Assembly: GCA_963742105.1 (NCBI GenBank)
Contig: CAVUKN010000007.1
Location: 1,488,001 to 1,552,000 of the forward strand
Reading direction: 5' to 3'
Length of the DNA stretch: 64,000 nucleotides
Source of the DNA: Gp6-AA40 sp963742105
GTDB taxonomy: Bacteria; Acidobacteriota; Vicinamibacteria; Vicinamibacterales; UBA2999
The notes under the pieces are model-generated. The model did no database searches. It was not told the origin of the DNA and worked only from the letters and a program-made list of their open reading frames with translations. Both the position numbers and the translations under genes were made by a program. Positions 9,736 to 20,170 of the stretch are shown one piece after another; within the stretch, counting starts at the first letter, position 1; the number at the start of each line of letters is the position of its first letter.

Positions 9736-10206
9736 ATGACCTACAAGACTCTGACTGCGACTTTCGCAGTACCCCTCCTGCCGGCCGTCGCCCTGACTCT
9801 CGCGCTGAGCACGGGAGGCACGTCGGTATCTGCCGCCTCGGAGCACAGCAAGGCTCTCCATGTGACGAAGGAGTGCTCCCAATATTTCGGCGCCGCCGGC
9901 CAGTTCTGCACCATCACCTCCTCGAACCTCCCGAGGATCAAGGTCGGCTCGAGGGTCTATTACGATCAGGCGGCGGGTACTCCGGCGGGCCTGCTGGACA
10001 GCAACGTCGTCCTCGACGCGGGGAGTGGAAACAGGGCCGTTGGTCGGTGCACGCTCGATCTTTCTACCGGACTTGGACTCTGCACCTTCTCGGACGGAAC
10101 CGGCAAATTCGCCGGGTTCAACGCTCGTGTCGAAGTCTCGCCGCCGGCTGACGAGAATGACGACTGGCACTGGGAGGGCACCTACAGCTTCAATTCGCTC
10201 GATTGA
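9736..10206 (+). CDS. Secreted dirigent / allene-oxide-cyclase-like small protein
   Basis: 156 residues with a signal peptide (TATFAVPLLPAVALTLALS, cleaved near VSAASEHS). The mature part has beta-barrel strands in the pattern of the dirigent/allene oxide cyclase-like fold: GSRVYYDQAA, DSNVVLDAGSGNRAVGRCTL, LGLCTFSDGTGKFAGFNARV, then WHWEGTYSF. Four cysteines may form two disulfides. Bacterial members are secreted with unknown function. Family assignment rests on motif resemblance only. Confidence 0.65.
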   Translation: MTYKTLTATFAVPLLPAVALTLALSTGGTSVSAASEHSKALHVTKECSQYFGAAGQFCTITSSNLPRIKVGSRVYYDQAAGTPAGLLDSNVVLDAGSGNRAVGRCTLDLSTGLGLCTFSDGTGKFAGFNARVEVSPPADENDDWHWEGTYSFNSLD

Positions 10207-10225
10207 CGCGCGGAAGATCTGACGA

Positions 10226-10247
10226 GGCGGGCCTGACAAGGCCCGCC
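10226..10247. terminator. 9-bp GC hairpin after the secreted-protein gene
   Basis: GGCGGGCCT and AGGCCCGCC pair perfectly around a GACA loop, 20 bases after the stop at 10206. It lies between convergent genes (mutL ends at 10342). It is terminator-like in place but lacks a T tract, and resembles the dispersed TTCA-loop hairpin family. Confidence 0.55.
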
Positions 10248-10253
10248 CCCACG

Positions 10254-10331
10254 TCGAACCTCGAACTTCGAACCTCGAACACCGAACACAGAACCGAACC
10301 TGAACACGAACCGAGAAGCGAGAACCGCGAA
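10254..10331. repeat. Heptad array (TCGAACC-type) plus one 37-bp unit
   Basis: Six consecutive heptads run from 10254 to 10295: TCGAACC, TCGAACT, TCGAACC, TCGAACA, CCGAACA, CAGAACC. They are followed at 10295-10331 by a 37-bp unit that matches the right arm of the inverted repeat at 13290-13326 at 31 of 37 positions. It occupies the gap between two convergent genes just beyond the mutL stop. Confidence 0.8.
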
Positions 10332-10341
10332 GTGTGAACCT

Positions 10342-12186
10342 CTAGATTCGTTGAAAATTCTTCTCCACCTCCCGCCTCGTCAGCCGCAACATCACCGGCC
10401 GGCCGTGCGGGCAGATCGTGGAGTATGCCGTCCGTCGCAACTCGTCGAGGATGTGCAGCATCTTCTCGTGCGTCAGCGGGTAGTTTGCCTTCACCGCGGC
10501 ATGACACGCCATCGTCGCCGCAATCCGCTTGATCGCCTCCTCCACGCGCCCGCCGCGGTCCAGTCCCTCGAGATCCTCCGACAACGCGCGAAGCGCGGCG
10601 GCGCATTCCTCGCGCGTAAGCAGCGCCGGAAACGCCGATACTCGAAGCGTGTCGCCGCCGAAGTCCTCCAGCTCGAATCCCAGGCGCTCGAGATCCGCCA
10701 CCCGGGAGACGAGCGCCTGACGACCGCTCGGCGGCAATTCAATCAGAATCGGCTCGAGCAGCCGCTGGCTCTCCAACCGCCCATTCGACAGTCGCTCGGT
10801 GATGCGCTCGAACAGGACACGCTCGTGTGCCACGTGCTGGTCGATGATCGCGATCCCTTCCTCGTCCACCGCGATGATGAAGGTGTCGCGGAACTGCCCA
10901 AGCGGGATCATCGGCTTCACGCCTGCCGGCGATTCGCGGGTGGGCGCACCCGTGTGGCTGGTCGGTGCGAGCGTGTCTCTCGTGGGTGCGATCCACCCTT
11001 CGCCTGTTGGTGCAAAGGCGATATCTGCCGGTGCGATTGCGTTGTCGGCAGGTGCGACGCCGTGATCCGCTCGTGCGACGGCGTCGGCCGTCGGTGCCGC
11101 CGACCACCGCGTGGGAAACGTGTGACCGTATGACGCCGGCAGGGGCAAGGTGTATGGATCGTCCGGGCGGATCGGCGGCCCTTCCAGCGTCAGTTCAGGT
11201 GCCGGCCCGCGACCGAGCGCATCGCCGAGAGTGCGGCGGATCACCTGGTGGATGTACGACTGGTCACGGAACCGCACTTCCGCCTTGGTCGGATGCACGT
11301 TTACATCGACGGCGTCGTGAGGCATCGCGAGGAACAGGTGAACCTCGGGACTCCGTTCCTTGATCGACGCCACGCTGTAGGCATCGATGATGGCGTGTGC
11401 GATGGTCCGGTCCTTCACGACACGACGGTTGACGAATACGTTCTGCGGTCCACGCGTGGGACCCTGTTCGGCAAGCGCGGCAATGTAACCCAGCACTTTG
11501 ACGTCGCCGGTGTCCCGTCGTACCTCGATCAGGTCGTCACGCTCGCCGTACAGCTGGTACAGACGGTCCCGCAGGGTCGTCACCGGCGGACACTGCAACA
11601 CCTTGCGGCCGGAACTGGTCAGCGTGAACCCGATCTCCGGATAGCACAGCGCCAGTTGGGTGACGATCCGGGACACCTGCGCGGATTCGGCGGCGTCGGA
11701 CTTCAGGAACTTGCGCCGCGCCGGCAGGTTGTAGAACACGTCGCCAACCTCGATCGACGTGCCCTCGGCCATCCCGGTCTCCACGACAGCGGCAACGGCT
11801 CCGCCGTTGACGCGGATCTCGGTTCCGAACTGTGTGCCCCGCGCGCGGGTCCGCAGGACGAAGTGGGACACCGACGCAATGCTCGGCAGGGCCTCCCCGC
11901 GGAATCCGAGCGTGGCAATGCGCTCGAGATCGTCAGCGCGCCGGATCTTGCTCGTCGCGTGCCGCTCGATCGCCAGCCGCGCGTCCTCCGCGTCCATCCC
12001 CTCGCCGTCGTCCTCAACGCGGATCGACTTCTTGCCGCCGAATTCCACCGTCACACCGATGCGTCGCGCGCCGGCGTCGATCGAGTTCTCGATCAACTCC
12101 TTGATCACCGACGCGGGACGTTCGACGACTTCACCCGCAGCGATCTGATTGGCGAGATCGGAGGGGAGACGATGAACCTTACTCAC
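10342..12186 (-). CDS. mutL: DNA mismatch repair protein MutL (endonuclease type)
   Basis: 614 residues. The N-terminal GHKL ATPase shows IKELIENSIDAGA, VEDDGEGMD and LGFRGEALPSI. The C-terminal dimerisation domain carries DQHVAHERVLFE, matching the metal-binding endonuclease motif DQHxxxExxxxE, and the zinc-site CPHGRP near the end. So this MutL probably nicks DNA itself, as in bacteria without MutH. Between the domains (residues about 360-420) the linker is a degenerate 7-residue repeat (IAPADIAFAPTGEGW and relatives) encoded by a 21-bp tandem repeat. No mutS is adjacent. The ORF is uninterrupted. Confidence 0.97.
   Translation of the reverse strand: MSKVHRLPSDLANQIAAGEVVERPASVIKELIENSIDAGARRIGVTVEFGGKKSIRVEDDGEGMDAEDARLAIERHATSKIRRADDLERIATLGFRGEALPSIASVSHFVLRTRARGTQFGTEIRVNGGAVAAVVETGMAEGTSIEVGDVFYNLPARRKFLKSDAAESAQVSRIVTQLALCYPEIGFTLTSSGRKVLQCPPVTTLRDRLYQLYGERDDLIEVRRDTGDVKVLGYIAALAEQGPTRGPQNVFVNRRVVKDRTIAHAIIDAYSVASIKERSPEVHLFLAMPHDAVDVNVHPTKAEVRFRDQSYIHQVIRRTLGDALGRGPAPELTLEGPPIRPDDPYTLPLPASYGHTFPTRWSAAPTADAVARADHGVAPADNAIAPADIAFAPTGEGWIAPTRDTLAPTSHTGAPTRESPAGVKPMIPLGQFRDTFIIAVDEEGIAIIDQHVAHERVLFERITERLSNGRLESQRLLEPILIELPPSGRQALVSRVADLERLGFELEDFGGDTLRVSAFPALLTREECAAALRALSEDLEGLDRGGRVEEAIKRIAATMACHAAVKANYPLTHEKMLHILDELRRTAYSTICPHGRPVMLRLTRREVEKNFQRI
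10940..11095 (-). repeat. Degenerate 21-bp tandem repeat inside mutL
   Basis: On the plus strand a GTSGGTGCG-like start recurs at 10940, 10961, 10982, 11006, 11027, 11048 and 11069, that is every 21 bases with one 24-base step. It encodes about seven APxx-type heptapeptides in the MutL linker. The period is a multiple of three, so copy-number change keeps the frame. Confidence 0.75.
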
Positions 12187-12252
12187 GGCCGCCCCCGCTT
12201 CGCCGATGACCCAAAGAGCCGGACAAGCCTCGCCCCCACAGGGAGTCGCCCA

Positions 12253-13215
12253 TCAAATCCAACCCATCCACCGGAAGAACCCGAGCATCCCACCGGTCAG
12301 CGCGAGCATGAAACCGCTCACCCACCAGAACTGCGCTGCCTCGCTACCAGGAAACATCGGCAACGGCACGTTCATACCCCACGCCCCCACGATCAGCGTG
12401 AGGGGCATGAAGATCGTCGACAGCACTGTCAACACCTTCATGATCTGATTCAGCCGATTGGACACGGTCGCCAGGTTTACTTCCAGGATGCCAGTCACGC
12501 GATCATGGAACAGCATCGCCTCTTCCGTCAGACGGACGACGTGGTCGTAGACGTCGCGGAAACGGTACGACATTTCGTCGGTGATTGCCGGAAACTCGCG
12601 GCGCGCCAGACGTCCGACCGCGTCACGCTGCGGAATCAGAATGCGACGCATCGACGCGAGGTCCCGCTTCAGCCGGAGCACGGGGCGCACCAGGTTGCTG
12701 CTTCCGTAGTACGCCTCTTCCTCGAGGCGATCGATCTCCTCCTCGAGCGCCTCGATCGTCGGACGATAGTTGTCCACCATCTGATCGACGATGCGGTGCA
12801 TGAGCGCGACCGGGCCCTCAGCCAGCACGCGCTCGTGCTTCTCGCAGACGTCCCTGAGGTTCGCGATGCTGCGAGAATCGCCGTCGTGAACGGTCACCAG
12901 GTAGTTGGGGCCGAGAAAGAAATCGACGTCACGCGTCGCGAACTGGTGGAGCGAGGCCTTGAAGTCGATGCCGTGAAGGACGACATAGAGGTATCCCTGG
13001 TACGGCTCGATCTTGGGGAACTGGGTCACGCTCAGCGCGTCTTCGACGGCGAGCGGATGGAAATGGAAGACATCCGAGAGGATCTTGCCGTCTGCCTCGC
13101 CAATTCCGGCGATGTCCATCCAGACCGTCGCACCGGAAGCCGGATCGAGCCAGGCGGGATCGATCCGGTCGGCGCGTTGCGTCTCGCCGTTGCGTTGGAC
13201 GAAAACCGAGATCAC
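12253..13215 (-). CDS. corA: CorA-family magnesium/divalent cation channel
   Basis: 320 residues. The cytoplasmic funnel domain is followed by a long helix rich in Glu and Arg (IEALEEEIDRLEEEAYY) and two C-terminal membrane helices: KVLTVLSTIFMPLTLIVGAW leading into the signature GMN (WGMNVPLP), then VSGFMLALTGGMLGFFRWM. CorA forms a pentameric Mg2+ channel in the inner membrane. It lies upstream of mutL on the same strand and is separated from ppdK by the 37-bp inverted repeat. One of several magnesium systems in this window. Confidence 0.95.
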   Translation of the reverse strand: MISVFVQRNGETQRADRIDPAWLDPASGATVWMDIAGIGEADGKILSDVFHFHPLAVEDALSVTQFPKIEPYQGYLYVVLHGIDFKASLHQFATRDVDFFLGPNYLVTVHDGDSRSIANLRDVCEKHERVLAEGPVALMHRIVDQMVDNYRPTIEALEEEIDRLEEEAYYGSSNLVRPVLRLKRDLASMRRILIPQRDAVGRLARREFPAITDEMSYRFRDVYDHVVRLTEEAMLFHDRVTGILEVNLATVSNRLNQIMKVLTVLSTIFMPLTLIVGAWGMNVPLPMFPGSEAAQFWWVSGFMLALTGGMLGFFRWMGWI

Positions 13216-13225
13216 CTGTTCACTC

Positions 13226-13326
13226 TTCCCGCTTCTCAGTTCTCAGTTCGTGTTCACGTTCGGTTCAGGGTGCTCGCTTCCAACCGGGGCGAACGTGAAC
13301 ACGAACTGAGAACTGAGAAGCGGGAA
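13226..13326. repeat. Perfect 37-bp inverted repeat with 27-bp loop
   Basis: The left arm 13226-13262 (TTCCCGCTTCTCAGTTCTCA onward to CACGTTCG) and right arm 13290-13326 are exact reverse complements over 37 bp. Each arm contains a tandem heptad (TCTCAGT twice). It occupies nearly the whole gap between ppdK (stop at 13333) and corA (start at 13215). The right arm matches 10295-10331 at 31 of 37 positions. Confidence 0.92.
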
Positions 13327-13332
13327 CATCGC

Positions 13333-16204
13333 CTACCCTTTCGCCAGCGCCGCCTGCGCCGCGGCAAGCCTGGCCACGGGTACGCGGTACGGTGAACAGC
13401 TCACGTAGTCGAGGCCAACCTTCTCGAAGAATCGGATGGAGTCGGGATCGCCGCCATGTTCGCCGCAGATGCCGAGCTTGATGTCTGGCCGCGCCTGACG
13501 TCCCTTCGTCACGGCGAGGTCAACGAGCTGCCCGACGCCGTTCGCGTCGATGGTCGCAAACGGGTTCTTCTTGACGATTTCGAGCTCCGCGTAGTGCGGC
13601 AGGAAGGAACCCGAGTCGTCGCGGGACATGCCCAGACCGGTCTGCGTCAGGTCGTTGGTGCCGAAACTGAAGAACTCGGCAGACTGCGCGATCTCGTCGG
13701 CGGTCAACGCGCCGCGCGGCACCTCGATCATCGTCCCCACCATGTAATTCAGCTTGACCTTCTGCTCTGCCTGGACGTCGCGGGCGGCCTTGTGCACGAC
13801 CTCGAGCTGCAGATCGAGCTCCTTCCGGAAAGCGACCAGCGGGATCATGATCTCCGGCCGCACCTTGATTCCTTCCTTCTGTACCTGCGCCGCCGCTTCG
13901 AACACCGCCCGCGCCTGCATCTCGGAGATCTCGGGATAGCCGATGCCAAGACGGCAGCCGCGGAAACCGAGCATCGGGTTGAATTCGTGCAGGCCCTCGA
14001 CGCGCTGGTGGATCCGCTCGACCGGGACGCCCATCTTCCTGGCGAGGTCCTTCTGCTGATCCGGCGTATGGGGCAGGAACTCGTGCAGCGGCGGATCCAG
14101 AAAACGAATCGTCGCCGGATAGCCCTTCAGGGCGCGGAAGATGCCGGCGAAGTCTTCGCGCTGATACGGCAGCAATTTGGCGAGCGCCGCCTTCCGCTCG
14201 CTCGACCGTCTCCGCCAGGATCATCTCGCGCATGGCATCGATGCGATCGCCTTCGAAAAACATATGTTCGGTGCGGCACAGGCCGATGCCGACGGCACCG
14301 AACGCGATAGCATTGGCGGTCTGCTCCGGCGTGTCGGCGTTGGTGCGTACCGACATCCGGGTGGCGTCCGAGCACCACTTCATCAGCTGCTGGAAGTTCC
14401 GGAACTTCTCGGTCTTCCTCGCCGCCTCGTCACCGTGGATCAGACCGGCGACGATCTCGGACGGAGCCGTCTTGACGCGGCCCGCATACACGTTGCCCGC
14501 GGTGCCGTCGATCGACATCCAGTCACCTTCCTTGAACGTCTGGCTGCGGACGGTGACCTTGCGTGCCTGGTAGTCCACTTCGATCGCCGCGGCACCGCAG
14601 ACACATACCTTGCCCATCTGGCGGGCGACGAGCGCGGCATGTGATGACACCCCGCCGCGCGCGGTGAGGATCCCCTCGGCCGCGATCATCCCGCGCAGAT
14701 CCTCGGGCGACGTCTCGACCCGCACCAGCAGCACCTGCTCGCCCTTTTCCGCCGCGGCGACTGCACGCTCCGCGTTCAGGTAGATCTGTCCTGACGCGGC
14801 GCCAGGCCCGGCCGGGAGGCCGGTCGCGATCGGCTGAACCTTCGCGACTTCCGCCGCATCGAAGACAGGCGCCAGGAGCTGTTCGAGCTGATCGGCGGGA
14901 TTGCGCTGCACCGCCGTCTTCCAGTCGATCAGCTTCTCCTTGAACATGTCGATCGAGAACTTGAGCGCCGCCATTGCGGTGCGCTTGCCGTTCCGCGTCT
15001 GCAGCATGTAGACGGTGTCGTCCTCGATCGTGAACTCGAAGTCCTGGACGTCCTTGAAGTGCTTCTCCAGGGTCTGGCGGATCCGTTCCAGCTCGGCGTA
15101 GGCGTGCGGCATCTGCTTCTTCAACTCGGACACCGGCTCCGGCGTGCGCACGCCGGCGACGACATCCTCGCCCTGGGCGTTGATCAGGAACTCGCCGTAG
15201 AACTCCTTCACGCCGTTGGCCGGGTTGCGTGTGAACGCGACGCCCGAACCCGATCGCTCGCCGGTGTTGCCGTACACCATGGCCTGCACGTTGACCGCCG
15301 TGCCCCACTCCGTCGGGATGTTGTACTTGCGGCGATAGACGATGGCGCGGTCGTTCATCCAGGAGCCGAACACCGCGCCCACGGCGCCCATGAGCTGATC
15401 CCACGGCGACGTCGGGAAGTCCTTTCCAACCCGCGCCTTCACGAGCGCCTTGAATCGTCTGACCAGTTCCTGCAGATCCTCGATCGAGAGCTTCGTATCC
15501 TCGATGTCCTCGTGATGGCGGTCGTGCTTCAATTCATGGATGACGGTCTCGAATGGCTCATGGTCCTCGTCCGGACGCTTCTGCACACCGAGCACGACGT
15601 CACCGTACATCTGGATGAAGCGGCGGTAGCAGTCCCAGGCGAAGCGGGCGTTGCCCGTCTTGGTGGCCAGCGCTTCCACCGTCTGGTCGTTCAGGCCGAG
15701 ATTCAGGATCGTATCCATCATGCCCGGCATCGAATCCCGCGCACCGGATCGGACGGACACGAGCAGCGGGTTCCTGAGGTCGCCGAACTTCTTGCCTGTT
15801 TGCTGCTCGATGGCCGCAATCCCAGCCTGCATCTGCGCCTTGAGCGCAGCCGGGTAGGTCCGCTTGTTGTCGTAGTAATAGGTGCAGACCTCGGTTGTGA
15901 TGGTGAATCCCGGCGGGACCGGCAGACCGATCCGGCACATCTCGGCAAGGTTGGCACCCTTACCGCCGAGCAGCGGCTTCATGCCGCCGTTCCCATCGGT
16001 CTTCTTGCCGAACAGGTAGACATACTTGCCGGCCTTCGTGCTTTCACGTGTGGCGGGTGGCTCCGACTTCGACGATGCCGGCCTCGCCGCCCTGGCGGCC
16101 TTCTGTGAATTTCGTGTGGCCGCCTTCGCAACCGTTTTCGCCACCTTCTTCACCGTCGCTGCCACGCCGCGCGCCGGCTTGCCCGCTGCCTTCTTCTTCG
16201 CCAT
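13333..16204 (-). CDS. ppdK: Pyruvate, phosphate dikinase with basic N-terminal tail (one frameshift)
   Basis: Catalyses pyruvate + ATP + Pi = PEP + AMP + PPi. ATG at 16204 has GAGG seven bases upstream. The first 60 or so residues are a Lys/Ala/Arg-rich tail (MAKKKAAGKPARGVAATVKK) not usual in PPDK. Then come the nucleotide-binding domain (VYLFGKKTDGNGGMKPLLGG, SVRSGARDSMPGMMDTILNL), the phosphohistidine domain (GILTARGGVSSHAALVARQM) and the PEP domain (EHMFFEGDRI, FFSFGTNDLTQTGLG, GICGEHGGDP). The frame breaks at about 14195-14205 within repeated CGAG: VER then RKAALAKLLPYQ after removal of one base. About 956 residues when repaired. Confidence 0.93.
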
Positions 16205-16221
16205 TCTTTTCCTCGATACTC

Positions 16222-16240
16222 GCGGGCGCTCTGCGCCCGC
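16222..16240 (-). promoter_or_regulatory. 8-bp GC hairpin in the ppdK leader
   Basis: GCGGGCGC and GCGCCCGC pair perfectly around TCT, ending 18 bases before the ppdK start codon on the minus strand and just upstream of its GAGG ribosome-binding site. A structure here could influence translation initiation; no direct evidence of function. Confidence 0.5.
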
Positions 16241-16252
16241 TCCGTTCCCGTT

Positions 16253-16350
16253 AACTTCCAACTCCCAACGACTCACGTTTGTCCAACTCCCAATTCCACG
16301 AAGCCCCTTTGGGAGGTGGGCGAGCGTCAGACGTTGGAAGTTGGGAGTTG
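16253..16350. repeat. Palindromic AACTCCC heptad element, copy 1
   Basis: Left half starts AACTTCC, AACTCCC, AACGACT and has AACTCCC again at 16285-16291. The right half is its imperfect reverse complement, ending GGGAGTT. The right arm read in reverse matches the corresponding arm at 32767-32807 at 36 of 41 positions, so the two loci belong to one family. It fills the gap between glyS and ppdK. Confidence 0.85.
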
Positions 16351-16354
16351 ATCT

Positions 16355-18557
16355 CTAGTCGTTGACGATCTCGGAGATGTCCGCGATTCCCAGAATGAGA
16401 TCGCGGAGCGTTGCCACCAGTCCGAGACGCCCGGTGCGCAGGCGCTCGTCCTCTGCCATCACCAGCACGTCGTCGAAGAACTTCGCGACGGCCGGCTGGA
16501 GTGCCGCAATCGCGGTGAATGCTTCGCGGAAGTCCCCCCGCTCGGCAGCGGCGAGAATCATCGGCGCGCGTGTGCCCATCTCCGCGGCAAGCGCCTGTTC
16601 TGCCGGCTCTCTGACCACGTCGCGTACGGCATCGAGCGACGCGGGTGCGGCTATTCCCTTCGTGATGTTCTTGACCCGTTTGAGCAGCGTCGCCACACCG
16701 AGCAGGGCCGGCGAACCCGTCATGTGAGCCAGCGCATCGAGCTTGCGGCGCGCCGCCAGCGGGCTGACCTGCTCAATCCCAGCGTGCATCACCGCCCGGA
16801 CGCTGCGCACGTCGAAGCCACGCTGCTCGAGGAGATAGGCCAGGCGGTCGGCGATGAACGTCAGCAGCGGCGCCGCGGATTCGCCGTACCCGCCGAACGG
16901 CTCGGCCGCCCGCGACAGCAGCGGCCCGAGCGTCACTCTCGTGTCCAGACCGGTGAGCTCGGGCAGATCAATCAGAATCTTGACCGCGCCCTGCGCCTGT
17001 CGGCGCAGGCCCAGCGGATCCCGCGAGCCAGTCGGCCGCTCACCGGCGGCAAACATTCCGACCACGGAATCGAGCTTGTCGGCGAGCGACACCGCTGCCC
17101 ACGTAACCGCAGCCTTGCCGAGCTGCGCGGCGGTGGGCGCGGCCTCCGCCTCGATACCGATCGGCAGATAGTGGAAGTAGATCGCCTTCCACACTTCGAC
17201 CGGCAGGTTTTCTTCACGCGCGTAGATCCCGCCCATCGTGCCCTGAAGCTCGGTGAGCTCGCGCACCATGTCGGTCGCCAGATCCGCCTTGCACAGACCG
17301 TCCCGCCTGCTCGGCGTGAGTCGCCGCATCGGGCTGCCGCAGGGCGTCGCGCGCGATCCATGCGGCCAGGCTGGCGACGCGATCGGCCTTTTCCTTGTAA
17401 CTACCGAGCTTCTTGTGAAAGAGGATGGTCGACAGCCGCGGCAGATGCGTGACTCGAGCGTGACGTTCCGGTCCTGGTCGTAGAAGAATCGGGCATCTCG
17501 CAGGCGCGCGGTGAGCACCCGTTCCGAATTACGCGCGATGATCTCCGGCTTCTCCGCCTGCATGTTGATCACCGCGAGGAAGGCCGGCTTCAACCGTCCC
17601 TCGTCGTCCACCACCGGAAAATAGTGCTGGTGGTGAATCATGGTGGTCGTCAACACTTCTTCGGGCAGTTGGAGGAACTCGACGGGAAAGTGTCCGGCGA
17701 TCGACCGACGGATACTCGACCAGGTCGGGCACTTCCTGCAGCAGCGACGACTGCGCCGCCACCAGTCCGGAGACGCGCCCACCCAGCTTGCGGGCGTGCA
17801 TCTCGAGCTCACGACGAATCTTCGACTCGCGCTCGGGCCGATCGAGGATGACGAAGTTCTCGAGCAGCCGCGACTGGTAGTCGTCGAACGTCTTGACCTT
17901 GATGGCGCGGCCGGCACGACCGCTGGTCGTCAGGAACCGGTGGCCGTAGGTATTCGATCCTGACCGCACGTCCTGCACCGTCGGTCCCTGCGCGATCTCG
18001 GTGCGGCGAATCACGAACGGCACGACGCGTCCCCCATAGAGGAGCACCAGCCAGCGGATCGGTCTGGCGAAGACCAGATCGCCCTTGCCGTCTTCGAGGT
18101 ATGCGTCCCACCGCATCTGCTTGGGAAAGGTCAGCGACCGCAGTAGCGATCCCATTACGTCGGCCAGCACGTCCACCGTGGCCTTGCCGCGCTGGTGCAC
18201 GCGGTACGCGAGGTATGTGCCTTTCGGCGTGTCGTGCCGCTCGAGCGCCGGCACCTCGACGTTGTACTTTCGCGCGAACCCTGCCGCCGCCGGCGTCGGA
18301 TCACCGTCGGGCCGGAAAGCGGCCGACACGGGTGGGCCCGTGACGAGCTCTTCGAAGTCCTCCTGACGCTCGGCCAGTTTCGCGACGCGCGCGGTCAGGC
18401 GCCGCGGCGTGCTGAACGTTTCCGTCCGGGCGTCGGTGTTGAGCCGGAACTCCTTCAGCCGCGCGTCGAGCTGTTCGCCGAGCTGCCGGGTCAGCCCCGG
18501 CAACCAGCTCGCGGGAATCTCCTCGCAGCCGATCTCGATCAGCAGTTCGCGATCCAT
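16355..18557 (-). CDS. glyS: Glycyl-tRNA synthetase beta subunit (three frameshifts)
   Basis: ATG at 18557 gives MDRELLIEIGCEEIPASWLP, the conserved GlyS start. Family segments in order: FSTPRRLTARV, FPKQMRWDAYLEDGKGDLVF, FARPIRWLVLLYGG, HFPVEFLQLPEEVLTTTM, HHQHYFPVVDDEG, FFYDQDRNVTLESR, LSTILFHKKLGSYKEKADRV (in an alternative frame), LCKADLATDMVRELTELQG, and ADKLDSVVGMFAAGERPTGS. The frame changes at about 17700-17706 (+1), 17440-17455 (-1) and 17296-17308 (+1). All conserved blocks are present and glyS is essential with glyQ, so errors are more likely than decay. Three bases separate it from glyQ. Confidence 0.9.
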
Positions 18558-18560
18558 CGG

Positions 18561-19435
<875 letters not shown>

Positions 19436-19439
<4 letters not shown>

Positions 19440-20147
19440 GCGTGGCGGCGCAGATCGCGCAATACCCGATCGGATTTCAACGTTTTCTCCAGGTGCATCG
19501 CAATCAGCGTGCGATGCACGGCTTCGAGTTCCCTGAGCACCCGCCGGTCCACGACCACGTCGCCGACGCGATGCGGCGGCATCGCGCGCGAGGCCGCGAG
19601 AAACGCCAGCGCCCCGTCCGACAGCGACCCGCGGGCGTCCGGATACACGCCCTGCAGGCGAAGCAGCCAGTATTCGAAGTAGCGCGCCAGCGGCTCCGCA
19701 GGTGCGCCGGCCGCGAACGCGTCCAGCATCGACGTTCCGAGCCGGAACAACCGATCGTCAGCGTCTGCGTCCTGCGCCCATTCGTCGAGCAACTCGGCGA
19801 AGTACCCCGCGTACTCGAGTGCCGCGGGCGCCCCCGCAAGTGCGTTGTCGCCCTGCTCCGGCACAGGCTGACTGTCACGCCGGCCTGTCCCGATGTAGGC
19901 GAGCGGCGATCGCACGGTCTCCGCGTAGTTCAACCCGACCAGTTCGCGACGCTCCTTCTCGAAGTACGCCACGCGCACTTCGGTCATCGGCTCGAGCGCT
20001 CCGACGAAACCGCGACCGCGGCCGCCGGGCGCCCTTCGCGACCCCTCGTTTCTTTCCCCGGTCGCGGGTCAGGAACACCACGATGCGGTCGGCTTCGCCC
20101 AGCTTGTAGGTGCGAAGGATCAGAGCATCGGCTGTATACAGCGGCAC
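19436..20147 (-). CDS. recO: DNA repair protein RecO (one frameshift)
   Basis: MPLYTADALILRTYKLGEAD followed by RIVVFLTRDRGKKRGVAKGA is the RecO OB-fold N-terminus. The frame then breaks near 20005-20015: RSRF continues as VGALEPMTEVRVAYFEKE if one C is removed from TTTCGTCGG. The helical C-terminal part (YFAELLDEWAQDADADDRLF, YFEYWLLRLQGVYPD) is intact. About 236 residues when repaired. RecO works with RecF and RecR to load RecA on SSB-coated gaps. No zinc-site cysteine cluster is obvious. Confidence 0.88.
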
Positions 20148-20170
20148 GAACCTGCCTATTTTAGCCCGCT

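Noticed and set aside
11248..13395. A 715-codon plus-strand open frame opposite mutL and corA
   Set aside because: It overlaps two well-supported genes on the other strand, its product is Arg/His/Asp rich with no domain, and such long antisense frames are common in high-GC DNA.
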